From Azolla caroliniana (Eukaryota; Polypodiophyta), in the NCBI GenBank assembly GCA_043228905.1, contig JBHGNT010000011.1:12462001-12526000 (forward strand): a DNA stretch of 64,000 bases, in the 5' to 3' direction. The translations under genes and the position numbers were made by a program. Every line of letters starts with the position of its first letter. Position 1 is the stretch's first letter. The notes below the pieces were generated by a model that was not told the origin of the DNA, searched no databases, and worked only from the letters and a program-made list of their open reading frames with translations. Below are positions 10,718 through 21,243 of this stretch, in pieces.

Positions 10718-13588
10718 CTAAATAGTATTTCGCTCCACTACGTCTGGGCCCCTTGACCGAGTAACTGGTCTTGTTCCCGATCGTGGCCCCTTCTTCAGCC
10801 TTTTTTTGGTCGGTTGCCCATTTAGCCTTGCTTCTTTCACCCAATGCGCAAGTGTGTCCTCCTCTGACAACCTTCCCATCGCCTCAACAGCTAATTGCAC
10901 ATCAGCCGTTTCTTGCACTAGCTTTTCAAGTACAAAGGGATCAGTTTGGACATTTTCAGTACTTGGGCTCGGTTTAGTGGAATCAAGGTCTTGAGATTCG
11001 AAGAAATGTTGCATCAAGTGTTCATAAACACTATTGTTGTGAACCTCAGTTTTACATGTTGTTTCCACTATTTCATGGCATTTCACATCGTTGCCTAATT
11101 CAGTACACTGTTCCAAAAGAATAGGGTGGAGCTGATCTGAAGGAGATGTGATAGCAGGACTCTTACTTTCAGCCACGTTGGTAGCAGTATCCTCATCTGT
11201 TGCAGCGTCATCAACACCAGACACATCATGTGCCATCCTTAATCCACAAGATTCTACAATAACATGGCAGCTATTTAGGATAGCTAATTAGCTACTTTAC
11301 TCAACTATGGTAGTAGCTAGGATAGCTAATTAGCTACTTTACTCAACTATGGTAGTAGCTAGGATAGCTAATTAGCTACTTTACTCAACTATGGTAGTAG
11401 CTAGGATAGCTAATTAGCTACTTTACTAAGTATGGTAGTAGCTAGGATAGTTAATTAGCTACTAGGATAACTAATTAGCTAGTAGGATAGCTAATTAGCT
11501 ACTTTACACAACTATGGTACTAGTTAATTAGCTATGAGTAGCTAATTAGCTAGTAGCTAACTAGCTGCCAGTAGCTAATTAGCTGCCGGTAGGATAGCTA
11601 ATTAGCTAGTAGCTAACTAGCTGTCACTTAGCTAATTAACTACTGTAGTAAACTATGGCAGTAGCTAATTAGCTAATAGGATAGCTATTAGCTGCTTTAA
11701 TAAACTATGGTAGTAGCTAATTAGCTACAATGGTAGCAGCAAAATAGTTTCCATACTTTTTACGGCTTAGCTAATTAGAAAAGACTAAGCTTATTAGCTA
11801 CAGTATGGTATACCTGTTAGTTTTCTCCACTCATTTGGTAGAGTTGTACTGCAATCTCCCAAACAGAATGTAGCAATTCGACAGGCATGTTGAAAACAAA
11901 GCAGATGGTATGTGTGGTTGCATGGTTGTAGGTGAACCAACAAAGACGCAGTTTTGTCCTCCACACCTAACCCGCAAGCGATGCAACGTGCTTGAACTGT
12001 CAATAAATCATTTTCTGGTTCTCCTTCATTTGGTAAGGGAGCAAGAATGTTCAGGTCCAAATCCTGTCTGGTCCTTACCACTCCCTCCACAAAATGTAGC
12101 TGCTTCTTAAGGCAGCTAACTACCTCTTCTTGATGAATGTATTGTTCCTTCAACGCAACAGAGAAATTTACCGATTAATTATTCCTGTCTGAGAAAGATA
12201 CACCAACTTTGCTCAGGGATCGTTAACTTACTTGAAGCTTTTCCAAATTGTAATTTGCAACAGTATTTACACCTAGAAGCTTCAGGTTCATTGAAAGAAC
12301 TTGGATCTCTATTTGCAGTTGTATTTTACGTTGGGGATCCAGTGGCCCCTCTAATTCAAGCTCCTGTTGCGCAACCTATTCCAGATAATGCTTGATTAGC
12401 ACATTTTACCCTTACAGTTATTTATAACACAATCACATACCAGCAAAACAATAGTTACCTGAATCTTATTTCTAATCGTTGTAACATCGGAAGTAACTTT
12501 GCTCTCCATTGTAGAAGCCATTGTGGCTTTCTCTAAATCAGTCTTAAAAAATGCCAATGTCTCACAGGCTTCATGGACATTTTTTAGCATATAGCTAACC
12601 AATGTCTCACCTGTATCATCGACATTGGCTTTCCTTGGGTGTCGGTGTGGTGTATGCCCCCGGTTTTGCTGGGAGTCGGCAGTTGTATCAACAGCTGCCA
12701 TGCTCCAAAATCTGTCTATTTTTTGTGCCAAGGTCCCCATCTTTCGGCATCTTTTTACCGATGCCTCACCATAGACTGCCCAAGCTACCCTATACATTTT
12801 AGGGTCTCTAGATTCCTTCGTTGTTTTGCAGTACTCATATGCAAATGCTCTAGCAAATGAAACTGACAACTCATTGTTGATTGGGATCTCCTTATGAACT
12901 TTCTGGTGCAGCCTCATGCAGTCATCGTACAAGTCGGCTCGTACATGCTTCAGCTTGACCTTGCCTTTGACTCTAGGCACTGTATATACTGTCATCCAGT
13001 CTACATCACTGATCAATTTATCACTTAGGACAACAGGGTCAATACCCTCGAGTGACAGACCATAGGTGTTGTGGAAGTCCTCTTTTGTCTCGCAAAATTT
13101 TGCGAAGTTTAGCACTCTCGGATACGGAAGAACGAGCCATCTGAAATATCATTTCAGAAATCAGAAATAGTGCAAAATCAGAATATGTCAGAATCAAAAA
13201 CCCCAATCAACAACAACAGAAATAGTGCAAAATCTTTAACTTAGCAAATCAAAAACCCTAATCATAATTTGTATTCAGAAATTTGAAATCAGAAACCCTA
13301 ATCAAAATTTGTAATCAGAAGTTTGAAATCAGAAACCCTAATCAAAATCTGTAATTAGAAGTTTGTAACCAGAAACCCTATTCAGAAATTCTAATTAGAA
13401 ATTTATAATAAAAAACCCTAATCAGAAATTTCAATCACAAACCCTAATAAAAAATTCTAAACAGAAATTTGTAAACAAAAACCCTATTTAGAAATTCTAA
13501 TCAGAAATTCTAATCTGTCATCAAAATTTGTAACCACAAAAAAAGTAATATAAACACACCTACTGCTACTCCCCGATCTGCAAGACAT
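10718..13588 (-). CDS. RING-finger accessory protein of the transposon, copy 1
   Basis: Five-exon gene inferred from GT-AG sites that keep phase: 13588-13560, 13140-12459, 12375-12232, 12147-11814 and 11253-10718; exons of 29, 682, 144, 334 and 536 nt give 574 codons plus stop. Exon 2 is a globular segment I do not recognise. Exon 3 is Gln/Glu/Leu-rich, like a coiled coil. Exon 4 holds a RING-H2-like zinc site, C340-x2-C343-x17-C361-x-H363-x2-H366-x2-C369-x10-C380-x3-C384. Exon 5 is acidic, then ends in a basic tail (KKRLKKGPRSGTRPVTRSR). RING proteins usually act as E3 ubiquitin ligases or assembly factors. The frame is open although the transposase of this copy is dead. Confidence 0.7.
11254..11813. 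repeat. AGCTAATTAGCT minisatellite, RING gene intron 4, copy 1
   Basis: This 560-bp intron of the RING gene consists almost wholly of the palindromic minisatellite, here mixed with an ACTTTACTCAACTATGGTAG linker. In copy 2 the same intron is 1661 bp, so the array has changed about threefold in size while the flanking exons kept their length. Confidence 0.9.
13141..13559. repeat. Degenerate AATCAGAAA..CCCTAA repeats in RING gene intron 1, copy 1
   Basis: Intron 1 carries irregular repeats of about 27 bp around AATCAGAAACCCTAATCA and AGAAATTTGTAA. Copy 2 has the same kind of array at 53376-53931. No frame is conserved in it. Confidence 0.75.
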
Positions 13589-14041
13589 CCTTGTATTGGA
13601 CTCCAAGGACTTCGCCCTATTCGATTTTGGGGAAATATGAATCGGCACCAAAGTTCAGATAGTAGTCAAAAAGAAAAAACAAATGTTTGGGGTTTCTGTA
13701 ACTGAAACATACCTGGACGATGATCGAGCGGGTTCTGTGTTGTAGCTCTCAATCTGCAATGTCGATTTTCTACTGCTACGGGAGCTACGTCTGCGTTCGT
13801 GCTCTGAGTACTCCATCTGCGTTCAAAATCAAACTTAGGCTAAACAAGAAATTGATGACATTGAAGTCGACCTTAGATGATGGTGCTATTCCCCAAGTTC
13901 CACTACATCTGAAATAGAAGTTCAAATATTTGAGTTTTTTCATAAATTAGTTTTTCAAATATTTGATTTTCCCACAAAAAAGACTAGCTAAACAAATAGC
14001 TAATTAGCTATGGCCATTTTAGTAGCTAATTAGCTATAATG

Positions 14042-14066
14042 GTGTTTCCACTCGCATGCTTTTACC
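14042..14066. repeat. Right terminal inverted repeat, copy 1
   Basis: Ends ..TTTCCACTCGCATGCTTTTACC, matching the right end of copy 2 and, inverted, its left end. The outermost base differs (copy 2 ends ACCC). Two AGCTAATTAGCT palindromes lie just inside. Confidence 0.8.
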
Positions 14067-14338
14067 TTGATATCTCTTACAACATAACTCTATTTTATTC
14101 TATTGATATATATAATATAGTTCTTTTGATATTGATTGATTCCTTGATATCCTTGTGACTATACTCCCTTCTCCTTTTATAGGAAGGGGATGATTTTGCA
14201 TGTGGGCCATATGTCACACATGCAAAGAGGGCTCTTGCATGTATGCTATATGGTGCACATGTAGTACATTACATGGTTTAGACTATACAATACTACTTCA
14301 AATAAAGCAACACATTTTTTTTATACATGTAATGAGTG
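14067..14338. other. AT-rich stretch without a gene
   Basis: Flank of transposon copy 1. AT-rich, with TATATAATATAG near 14108 and a TATAGGAAGGGG context near 14180 that resembles the promoter part of an LTR, but I cannot define LTR ends. No coding sequence is seen. Confidence 0.4.
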
Positions 14339-14560
14339 TTGGCTAAATGGTAGGCTTTGAGGTTCATAATGTGGAGGTTGTTGGTTCAAATCTTCTCTCG
14401 CACATGTAGTACATTATATGGTTTAGGATTTAAACCATACAATATTATTTCAAATAAAACAAGACATATAGTTTTATACCTACTATAGTTATAGGGTAAA
14501 ATTTAAATGGTAAGTTTTCAAAGTCATAAAGTGGGGGTTATTGGTTCAAGTCCTCTCTTG
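14339..14560 (+). other. Two tRNA-like modules with A-box and B-box motifs
   Basis: The first module has TGGCTAAATGG (14340-14350, fits the A-box consensus TRGYNNARNNGG) and GGTTCAAATCT (14383-14393, 10 of 11 to the B box). The second has a weaker first motif (14500-14510) and GGTTCAAGTCC (14543-14553, full B-box match). In both, 32 nt separate the motifs, as in tRNA genes. The modules lie in a local duplication of about 160 bp (flank CATGTAGTACATTA). They are not recognisable functional tRNAs: no proper acceptor stem is seen. They may be remnants of an LTR or SINE. Confidence 0.5.
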
Positions 14561-14675
14561 TCCATGTAATATAATATATATGTTTTATTTGCCTCTACAT
14601 ATAATGTATAATATTATCATAGTGTGTTTTTAATATTACCTTTATAAAACAATATCAAGATATATTTTATTTTAG

Positions 14676-15413
14676 TTACATATTTATCTTTTTATAGACT
14701 TTTAATGTGAAGATTTCATACTTCAGGACACCGTATTGCTCGACTAATAGCATTTGTAAGTGATTTTGGATCCTCGGGGAAGGTAAGAAATCCTTCACAT
14801 CACTACGAAGTAAGTTCATCCCAAGGTATATCGCTTGCGATGAGATAGGAATTGGCTGCATATGTCGATGTTGGTTGATCACCTTGACATAGTGTACAAA
14901 TCTTGTTGATTGTTCTTGCTCCATCTGTATCTTTGAAGCAAACCTTAAATTCTTTGATAAACTCCTTGAAATTATCCAGTAGAGGAGAGTTTGTCTCTAG
15001 TAATGGAGCAAACCATGACAATGTCATGCCAGTCAATAAGGTGCCCACTAACTCGACTCGTGATGCATCTGTCGGATAACATGTGGGATGCATTTGAATT
15101 ACCAACCGCACATGATTCAAGAAACCTCGGAAATGCACCCTCGAACCATCAAATTTAGCTGGGAGGCTGATTTTGGGCTCCTTGATAATTCCTTGACCTT
15201 TGACCCTTTGTTGTTGTAAAACAACGATTGTCGATTCTAATTGTTGCACCCATCGTGTAAACTCATCTTATTGTTGTTGCTTCTCCATAGTAACCTTTTG
15301 TAGATCTCCAAGAAGACGTTGATTCTCTAATTCAAGAGATGCGAACTTGGATTAAGATTCTCCATTTCTGCAACGAGGGTGAGATATTCTTCTGAGTTGA
15401 TGGTGGCCATGGT
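14676..15413 (-). pseudogene. Ty3-like gag relic, second copy
   Basis: Minus-strand gag-like sequence starting at an ATG (15413; MATINSEEYLTLVAEMENL) and running through a central domain with SLPAKFDGSRVHFRGFLNHV and LSWFAPLLETNSPLLDNFKE to a stop. A frame change near 15350 and stops around 15270 and 14900 break it. This is the capsid part of a Ty3/gypsy-type element. It matches the relic at 3290-4067 in domain but not closely in sequence. Confidence 0.7.
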
Positions 15414-15935
15414 TTCGTGATGTTTATAGAGGAGGATAAAGGAGAGAGAGATAAATTCGAATCAAATTGTTAGAACCAAGAGAAAAGGGGGAGAAAAGAT
15501 AGAGTGAAAGAAGAAAGATATAAAGAGATCACAAGAAGAGAGGAATGAAATGATAAGAGAAGAATGAATGCATTAGATAGAATGAGAACGGATACAAGAT
15601 AGGTGATGAGAGCTTAAGACTGGTGTTGATTCGAATAGGTTTGAGAAGAATTGTATGTCTATATTTATAAGTTCCTATAGAATAGCCTAGAGATTTCTAT
15701 AATATTCTAGAATATTCAAGACCTAGAATATTCTAAGATTATCGAGGATATTCTAGAATGTTTTAGAATCTTCCGGAGTATTTACAATAATCAAACAAGA
15801 AGTACCTTTTATCATCTCATATGATCATAGGCTATCTTAATGGTTAGGTTCTTGATTATGCATTATAAGGTCTTGGGTTCAAGCCCAGGTGAAGCCATGA
15901 TGTTTATGTATTCATGACACGAACATACTATCCAT
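15414..15935. other. Leader or LTR-like sequence with a tRNA-like module
   Basis: Purine-rich leader upstream of the gag relic, then AT-rich DNA with repeated TATTCTAGAATATTC words near 15690-15770. A tRNA-like module on the plus strand has TATCTTAATGG (15833-15843) and GGTTCAAGCCC (15876-15886), again 32 nt apart and antisense to the gag relic. I could not define the LTR ends or primer site. Confidence 0.4.
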
Positions 15936-15939
15936 TGAA

Positions 15940-17851
15940 AACCCACTCGAATTAGAAGTTCTTCTCACGACTGAGGAATCGAGCACATGGCTCTTGGATT
16001 CGGGTGTGTCCTACCTTGTGACCCCTCATAGATCTTAGTTTCGGCAATATTCGGCCCGACATAGTACGAGTCGGAAACTCGTAGCACTACGCTATCATCG
16101 ACTCGAGGACTGAAAGTGTTCAATGAGTTGGGTATGCACAAGATGGCAGGAAGGCCTATTGAAGTCCGAAGGGTAACTTTTTTCGAAGCGCCGACCCTTC
16201 ATGATGGACCACCCCAAAACACGAGGTTGGCTTTATGGGTAGCTGAAACCTCTAATACCGATTCGGTACAGCCGAATGATTCAGCTTTGAACCATCCGAC
16301 CCCGATACCTGATGTGACTAGTCCAGTCATACCTCGAAGATCCAAGAGACTATCGCAATCCCCAGAGAGGTATTCTCTTGGAGTATTCTTAACAGACGCC
16401 AACGAACCGACGTCATACGAAGAAACCTCGGCATTAGCCGATTTGGCCACATGGCATCTGGCGATGGAGTCGGAAATGAACTTCATTCGAGCAAACAAGA
16501 CTTGGCACTTGGCCGAACTACCGAAAAATCTAAGTGTTCTTCAATGCAAGTGGGTCTATAGATTAAAAGAGACGTCTGATTTGGACACCCCAAATTCAAG
16601 CCCAGACTGTTAGCAAAGGGTTTCCAACAGGAATATGGCGTCTACTTCAATGAAATCTTTTCAGTAGTGGTGAAAATGATCACCCTTCGATTCCTACTCG
16701 TCGTAGTGGTAGCCGAGGACTTGGAGCTGATTCAGCTAGATATAAAAACAACATTCCTCCATGGTGACCTTGAGGAGGAAATTTATATGGAGCAGCCAAA
16801 AAACTTTGTGGTATCCGGCCAGGAACATATAGTCTGCCGACTCAGGAAGACTCTTTACGGTCTGAAACAAGCACAACGCCAGTGGTATAAGAAGTTCGAC
16901 GATTTCATCCGATCGATCAGCTTCTCTAAGAGTGATGACGACCATTGCCTCTTCACAAAAACAGCTCAAGTTGGATCTCCCATCTTCCGCACCTTATATG
17001 TGGATGCTATGCTACTCTCTGGCAGGCATGCTGGAGAGGTTGCCAATCTTGTTCGGCAACTATGGTTGAAGTTCTCAATGAAGGACCTAGGACTTGCTCA
17101 ACACATTCTCAATAAGAAGATTACTCGGCTCCAACATCAACAACAATTATTCTTGTCTCAAACCGACTACATTAGACATGTCTTAGAGCACTTCAACATG
17201 CAATTGGCCAAATCTGCTGCAACCCTGCTCCCCATTAATCTTCGGTTGTCTCAGCAAGACTGCCCGACATCTAGTCCGGAGGGGGAAGTTATGAAGTCGA
17301 TACCGTATGCACCGGAAGTCAGCTCCTTGATGTACGTGATGGTCACAACATGACCTGATATTGCTCACATTGTAGGAGTCGCCAACAGATTTATGCACAA
17401 TCCTAGTCGATCGCATTGGAATGCAGTTAAGCATGTGTTCAGCTACCTCATGGTCACAAAAGGCTATGACGTCCTATTCGACCTGAATGATACATCTGGC
17501 GTAGTCGATTATACCGACTCTCACTTTGCTAGTTGTGTGGACAATCGAAAGTCAATAACAGGATATTGTTTCAAATTCGGCAATGGAGCAATCTCGTGGA
17601 AATCGAAACTTAAGGAGTGCACTGTCACATCAACAACAAAGGTCAAATACGTAGCCACGTCCAATGCGGCGAAAGAGGCTTTATGGCTCGAACGGCTAGC
17701 GTACATGTTTCGACAAGTTGACTCTGACTCAACTCCAAATGTCTACATGAACAGTCAGGGTACTGTTGCTCTATCGAAAAATTTGATTCATCACAATGCC
17801 TCCAAGCATATCGACGTTCAATATCACTTCGTTCGGGACTATGTCACATAA
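15940..17851 (+). pseudogene. Ty1/copia relic: protease piece, reverse transcriptase, RNase H
   Basis: Plus-strand copia fragments. A protease piece (WLLDSGVSYLVTPH near 15985) is followed directly by the integrase tail and reverse transcriptase, so most of the integrase is deleted. RT landmarks are CKWVYRLKE, DIKTTFLHGDLEEEIYMEQP, GLKQAQRQWYKKFD and YVDAMLLSG, where the active site is YVDA instead of YVDD. RNase H landmarks are YTDSHFASCVDNRKSITGY and KHIDVQYHFVRDYV. Stops occur near 16614 and 17353. It ends abruptly at about 17851 against a copia relic of the opposite strand. Confidence 0.8.
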
Positions 17852-19643
17852 TACCGGCAACCACCGAATGTTGTTGTTCGGGTTGGTCCCCATACATTTG
17901 AATCTATTACATCCAAGATCCCTTTGCTCACGTTCCTCTCTTTCGGGAACGGTTGTCGGTGTTGTTTACTGAATTGGCAGGCTTCGCCCACACTTGTAAT
18001 CTCCTTCTTGATAAAGATCGGGAGTCCAGTGACGACTCCTTTCAACTGCATTCCGTTGAGCTTCTAGAGATTGATGTGACCTATCCTTTTGTGCCACAAC
18101 TCTATATCGGCGTTGGCTCCATGGCCCTTTGCAAACATTACCGATTTCATCTTGTGAGAATCGAGAATGAACATCCGACCTTCTCTTCAACCACGAGCCA
18201 TAATTCGGCTTTCCTTTTCTATGAAACATCCTCTATTGTTGAACCGAACTTGCATGCCATGTTCCACAATCTGGTCGACTGAGACAAAATTCTTTGTTAT
18301 TGTTGGAACACGCAAATTGTTCTTGATATAGGTGTGGTTGCCCTCTTCGCCGAATGGAACATTACCGACATGTTGAATAGGGTGAATCGTGTCATCCCCA
18401 GTTTCCACATAGTCGGGTCGTTTGGGCTTTCGTAGCTCTCGGAACCAATCTTTATGAGACGTCATGTGATTGTCTGCACCAAGTTGACAAACCATACATT
18501 TTCTGAATTGGAGGTGTTGGTCGGCCACGATGTCATCATCGAATTCGGTCTATGTTGCATCATGAACATTCCACCACGATCGTCATAGTCAGACTTTGAG
18601 GTGTAGTTGATGAGTTTTCGGCTTGTGAAGACCGACTCACTCTTCTTTTTGCGACACTCTACCTCGTAGTGGCCAAATTTGCCACAATATCCACACTAGA
18701 CGGAGTTGTTTTGTCGGCTAGGTCCAACATGATTGCTTTGCCTCACGCGTTTGAAACGTCTTGCCGGTAGTAGAAGTTGTGCTTTCATCATTGTTCTTGG
18801 TTGTGTCAGCCTTGGCCGAATCGGTCTCTTCTTCAAGGACCTTGCCCTCTCCGTCCGTCCAAACTCGTGTAGAGCATTTCTCCATCTGATCCATTGCCTC
18901 TTGTTCAGACGTGATTTTCTTCGACCAGTAGCATCAACTAGAGATCGACGAAGGAGGGAGGATTCTCCCTTGCGAGGACGCCTAACCTTATTGTGCCGAA
19001 CCGGGGTGCTAGGTCGCCAAAGCATATCTGCACCATTTCATCGTCGTTAATGTTAGCATTGATCAACCCGAGGGAGTCGCGCAACTCCTCGATCTTCAAG
19101 GTATAGTTGTCGATTGATATATCCCTTTGTTAGATATTGTTGAACTCTTGACAGTTTTGAAGTTTTTGTGTGGTTGTGTTGGCCGTGAATATCTTTTTGA
19201 GGTTCCCCCACGCCTCCTTCGGCGTTTTGACCTCTCTAATGTAGCTGAGCATGTGATCATGAACACCTGATGCAAGGCAATACAACACACAACTCGCCGC
19301 TTGCTCCCAAGCTGGATGGTCGGCATGTGCTGGGTTGGGTTGATTTTCTTGAGCTCCCATGACATAGCTCTAATAGCCTTGACTGACAAGATATTGATGC
19401 ATCTTGTACTCCCAAGATGCGACGTTGTTTCTATCAAGTTTTTCGGTAGGAAGAGCACTTCCTATTTGAGTGTTCATCTTGAAAAGACTTGTTTGGAGCT
19501 AGTTATAGTTTTCTTCTTCTATTTCTCTTTGATACTAACTGTGCATGTTGTTGCTACAACGATCTGCCGGTTCTTTGTGAACGTTGGTGTATACATAACA
19601 TGTGAGGATGGGCTTGGATCAAGCTATCAATCACTCTGATACC
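17839..19643 (-). pseudogene. Ty1/copia relic: gag, protease, integrase N-part
   Basis: Minus-strand remains of the 5' half of a copia element: gag (KTPKEAWGNLKKIFTANTTT near 19200), a zinc-knuckle-like stretch near 18690, and a pre-integrase region with LVSVDQIVEHGMQVRF-like sequence (near 18270). It stops at a GGCRYYVT integrase start at 17850. It belongs to the same clade as the copia at 62071-64000, which has SVGQIVDQGMQVRF. Many stops and frame changes make it inactive. Its 5' LTR and primer site follow on the right. Confidence 0.75.
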
Positions 19644-19644
19644 A
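19635..19644 (-). other. Primer binding site, initiator tRNA-Met type
   Basis: TGGTATCAGA on the minus strand, directly inside the LTR, matches the common plant copia primer site TGGTATCAGAGC over 10 nt. Confidence 0.75.
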
Positions 19645-19681
19645 TGTAAAGAATCGGGAGTGATTCTGTGCAGTGGAAAAG

Positions 19682-19746
<65 letters not shown>

Positions 19747-20056
19747 TGTGTGAGAGAGAGAGAGAAAGAGAATACAATGTATACAAAAAATCAAAAACTG
19801 TATTAACAAGGAGCAATAATGAACCAACAATTACAAAGAGAAGGAGAAGGTGCTTATGTAGTCACCTTCTCTCTAAGTTCTCTCACTAGAACCGCCTCTT
19901 GGGAAAGAGGTGGAGTCTTTACTATTTATGGAATGTGTCATAGGACTTAAAGTTCTATGACACACTAGTTACTATATACTAGGAGGTGGGGTGTTCACGC
20001 GCTTGAGATACTACGGTGTGTTCCCACACTAGGGAAGTTGAGTTTGATTCTCAACA
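19645..20056 (-). repeat. Copia 5' LTR with GT microsatellite
   Basis: A 412-bp LTR, in its own orientation TGTTGAGAATCAAACTC..CCCGATTCTTTACA, next to the primer site. It contains a (GT)n tract at about 19684-19751 followed by (GA)n. Short frames of repeated Cys-Val or His-Thr across the GT tract are not genes. Confidence 0.75.
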
Positions 20057-20639
20057 GGTCGATGGTCAAATCGACTATGGCCGAATTGGCTAGTAACAAC
20101 ACAAATAGAGTTACAACACTAACACTGTATATTCAATAAATATCTTTCTATTAAGCATGGATCTTACGATGAATATGCTCCCTTTATATAGGGGAAAACA
20201 TGGAAGTTACAATGCCATCCAATATACCATATGACATACCGTTTCGGTCTTAGAGGCTACAATGTCATCAGACACACTGTTTCATTTCTATTATCTATTC
20301 TACATATTTTGGTAATACATAATTCGGCCCTTTCATACTTATTTCCGGCTTTTGGCTTTAACTATAAACCCCTACGGGTAACACTTGATTCCAATCAAGG
20401 TGAACAACATTAGTTACAAAAGGATAAGTTAAGTTCCTATTATTTTCCTCTTGCCTCTTCCCTCTCTTAGTATTTAGTCTCTTGTCTTGGTTCTACTCTA
20501 TTCTACCCGTGTGTGACAATATGTAAGCATAGGGTATCATTGAGGCCAGATGGTTTGCATTAGCATCATGTTTGTGTTATTCACATTTACAATTAGTCCA
20601 CTACTTTGGCAAACTACTTCTAATGCTCCACGTAAACAT
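20057..20639. other. No gene recognised
   Basis: AT-rich sequence between the copia LTR and LINE fragments. TTTATATAGGGG near 20183 could be the TATA region of another LTR, but no LTR ends or frames can be supported. Confidence 0.4.
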
Positions 20640-21190
20640 TACATACCATCAACATCATATGAAAAGATAACTACATCATTCCACATATAAAAGCAATAAA
20701 ACAACTTGTTGCATTTTTGGGCATCTAATCTGTCTTGTCTTGGAACCCTATTATTCACCACTTCTTCCAATTTATTAATGCATAAACCAAAGAGTGTAGG
20801 GGATAATGGATATCCTTGCTTAACCCCATGTTACTTAAAAAGTATTATGTGGAACCATTCTCAATTTTAGTTGGCATTTAACTTGCTCATATAATCGTGC
20901 AACAACAACTCAATACTCTAATGCTATGTTAATTTCCACCATTCTATTCCAAAGCTCACTTCATGATACTATATCAAATGCGTTTCTGAAATCAACAAAG
21001 CAACAATAGAGTATCTTTCCTTGTAATCTACTTTCTTCCATATTTACTTTTAATTTAACCAGATGATCTACTATGAAGTGTTTTGATCTAAGTGTTTGTT
21101 TGTTTTGACTTTCAGCCCATGCACTTACCTTTTGCTCCATGATAATGCTATACAATTTTACAATAGTTGAGCTCTCCATGATTATACGAT
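20640..21190 (-). pseudogene. LINE reverse transcriptase relic
   Basis: Minus-strand frames match the middle of a plant L1-type reverse transcriptase: SKHFIVDHLVKLKVNMEESR then GKILYCCFVDFRNAFDIVS (near 21060-20965), followed after stops by a degenerate ..GYPLSPTLFGLCINKLEE block (near 20790) and a WNDVVIFS piece (near 20670) where the catalytic ADD motif would be. Many stops; inactive. Confidence 0.65.
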
Positions 21191-21243
21191 AAATTGATAC
21201 TTGATTCTTATCTCCATCTTTAAAATTTGACTTAATCTGATTA

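Larger units (their letters stand above)
4068..14066. mobile_element. HGK-type DDE DNA transposon, copy 1 (left end lost)
   Basis: Colinear with the complete copy at 31665-54439: 83-bp repeats, transposase gene (+), unknown gene (-), RING gene (-), right terminal repeat. The left terminal repeat and about 350 bp next to it are missing and replaced by a gag relic. The transposase is decayed by stops and deletions, while the RING gene is intact. A solo copia LTR (5554-6293) sits in the transposase intron. The right end reads GTTTCCACTCGCATGCTTTTACC. No target duplication can be tested because the left end is gone. Confidence 0.85.

Noticed and set aside
4065-14066. Left terminal repeat for transposon copy 1
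   Set aside because: No GGGTRAAAGCATGCG sequence occurs left of the 83-bp repeats; a gag relic abuts them, so the left end is lost.
19631-19889. His-Thr and Cys-Val repeat frames
   Set aside because: Translations of a (GT)n tract in a copia LTR.
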